From assembly GCA_902493755.1 (NCBI GenBank), contig CABURF010000097.1, positions 1-5,390 of the forward strand: a stretch of 5,390 nt of DNA. Direction: 5' to 3'. This document shows positions 5,090 to 5,390 of the stretch, piece by piece. Position numbers and translations under genes: made by a program. Source of the DNA: an uncultured Coriobacteriia bacterium. Lineage in GTDB: Bacteria > Actinomycetota > Coriobacteriia > Coriobacteriales > QAMH01. Each line of letters starts with the position of its first letter. Position 1 is the first letter of the stretch. Below the pieces are notes generated by a model. It was not told the origin of the DNA and did no database searches. It saw only the letters and a program-made list of their open reading frames with translations.

Positions 5090-5390
5090 AGCTATTGGCG
5101 CATAGGCCACCGTGGTCGATGGCGATGACGCCCTCGTTGCCCAGACGGCAGTAGAAGCCAACGGGTTTGCCCTCGTAGAGATACACGCCGGGCATCGACT
5201 GCCATGATTCGATGAGGCAGGGGTCATCGTCGTCGATGACCGTGTTGATGATGTCGACGCGAGGTGGCTGGTAGAACTCCTGCACGATGTATCCGGCATC
5301 GAGGTTCTCGTCCACGATGCGCTCCCATCGCTCCTGGTCAAAGTCGACGCCGGGATATACGCCGTGCGCGCCGTAATCATCGGCCGGCTT
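5076..5390 (-). CDS. ATP-grasp, glutathionylspermidine synthase-like protein, C-terminal part
   Basis: The last 104 codons of a minus-strand gene; its start lies beyond the right edge. The fragment opens with KPADDYGAHGVYPG, which resembles the Lys-Pro-x-Asp-x-Tyr-Gly-x-x-Gly-Val ATP-binding loop of circularly permuted ATP-grasp and glutathionylspermidine synthase-type ligases. YIVQEFYQPP (about residues 38-47) matches the family's Val-Gln-Glu strand, and the end VGFYCRLGNEGVIAID HGG resembles the closing R-L/S...G-G segment before a short tail. Such enzymes form amide bonds by way of an acyl phosphate; the substrate cannot be told from this piece. A GTG at 5315 could start a 79-residue product, but the motif-bearing frame continues upstream to the edge, so that is not the real start. 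The gene converges on gltX and overlaps it by 4 bp. The family call is from remembered motifs and is moderate; that it is a real gene is fairly sure. Confidence 0.6.
   Translation of the reverse strand, partial: KPADDYGAHGVYPGVDFDQERWERIVDENLDAGYIVQEFYQPPRVDIINTVIDDDDPCLIESWQSMPGVYLYEGKPVGFYCRLGNEGVIAIDHGGLCANSFAVD

Noticed and set aside
5076..5315. Free-standing 79-residue minus-strand gene starting at GTG 5315
   Set aside because: The same frame continues to the window edge and contains the ATP-grasp-like KPADDYG motif upstream of that GTG.

Overview
The window looks like chromosomal DNA of a GC-rich bacterium. The gene set, the acidic C-terminal tail on ribosomal protein S2 and the general style of the proteins suggest an actinobacterium, perhaps class Coriobacteriia. 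That placement is inferred from protein style and has not been tested by a search. Most genes are core housekeeping genes. No CRISPR array, phage gene, transposase or tRNA/rRNA gene is visible.

Layout. Positions 1-1424 (minus strand) hold a thiamine operon: a TPP riboswitch-like leader (about 1424-1333), thiD (1329-523) and thiE (481 to beyond the left edge). ThiD phosphorylates the pyrimidine half of thiamine and ThiE joins it to the thiazole half, so the two genes carry out consecutive steps and share one TPP-sensing leader. Positions 1441-1607 are non-coding: a terminator-like hairpin, a 106-bp imperfect palindromic repeat with 12-bp perfect terminal inverted repeats, and a second partial copy of its right end. 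A good sigma-70-type promoter (1630-1658) and a leader of about 135 nt then precede rpsB (1802-2629) and tsf (2629-3504), which overlap by one base and end at a strong intrinsic terminator (3531-3563).

Positions 3580-3616 hold a second hairpin with a T-run, just upstream of gltX (3641-5079). gltX encodes glutamyl-tRNA synthetase but is split over three reading frames by two separate disruptions, near 4025 and 4545. The family alignment suggests about 2 or 5 bases are missing at the first site (or one extra base is present) and about 26 bases at the second. Either the gene is a pseudogene or the sequence carries errors. The end of gltX overlaps by 4 bp the end of a convergent minus-strand gene (5390-5076, partial) that looks like the C-terminal part of an ATP-grasp, glutathionylspermidine synthase-like protein. 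The two stop codons lie in the loop of a perfect 10-bp-arm palindrome, so both proteins end in Ala-Val-Asp.

I found no convincing new multi-gene system. The points most worth a second look are the doubly broken gltX, the palindromic shared gene end, the divergent TPP aptamer whose 3' strand contains the thiD ribosome binding site, and the mobile-looking repeat between the two divergent operons.
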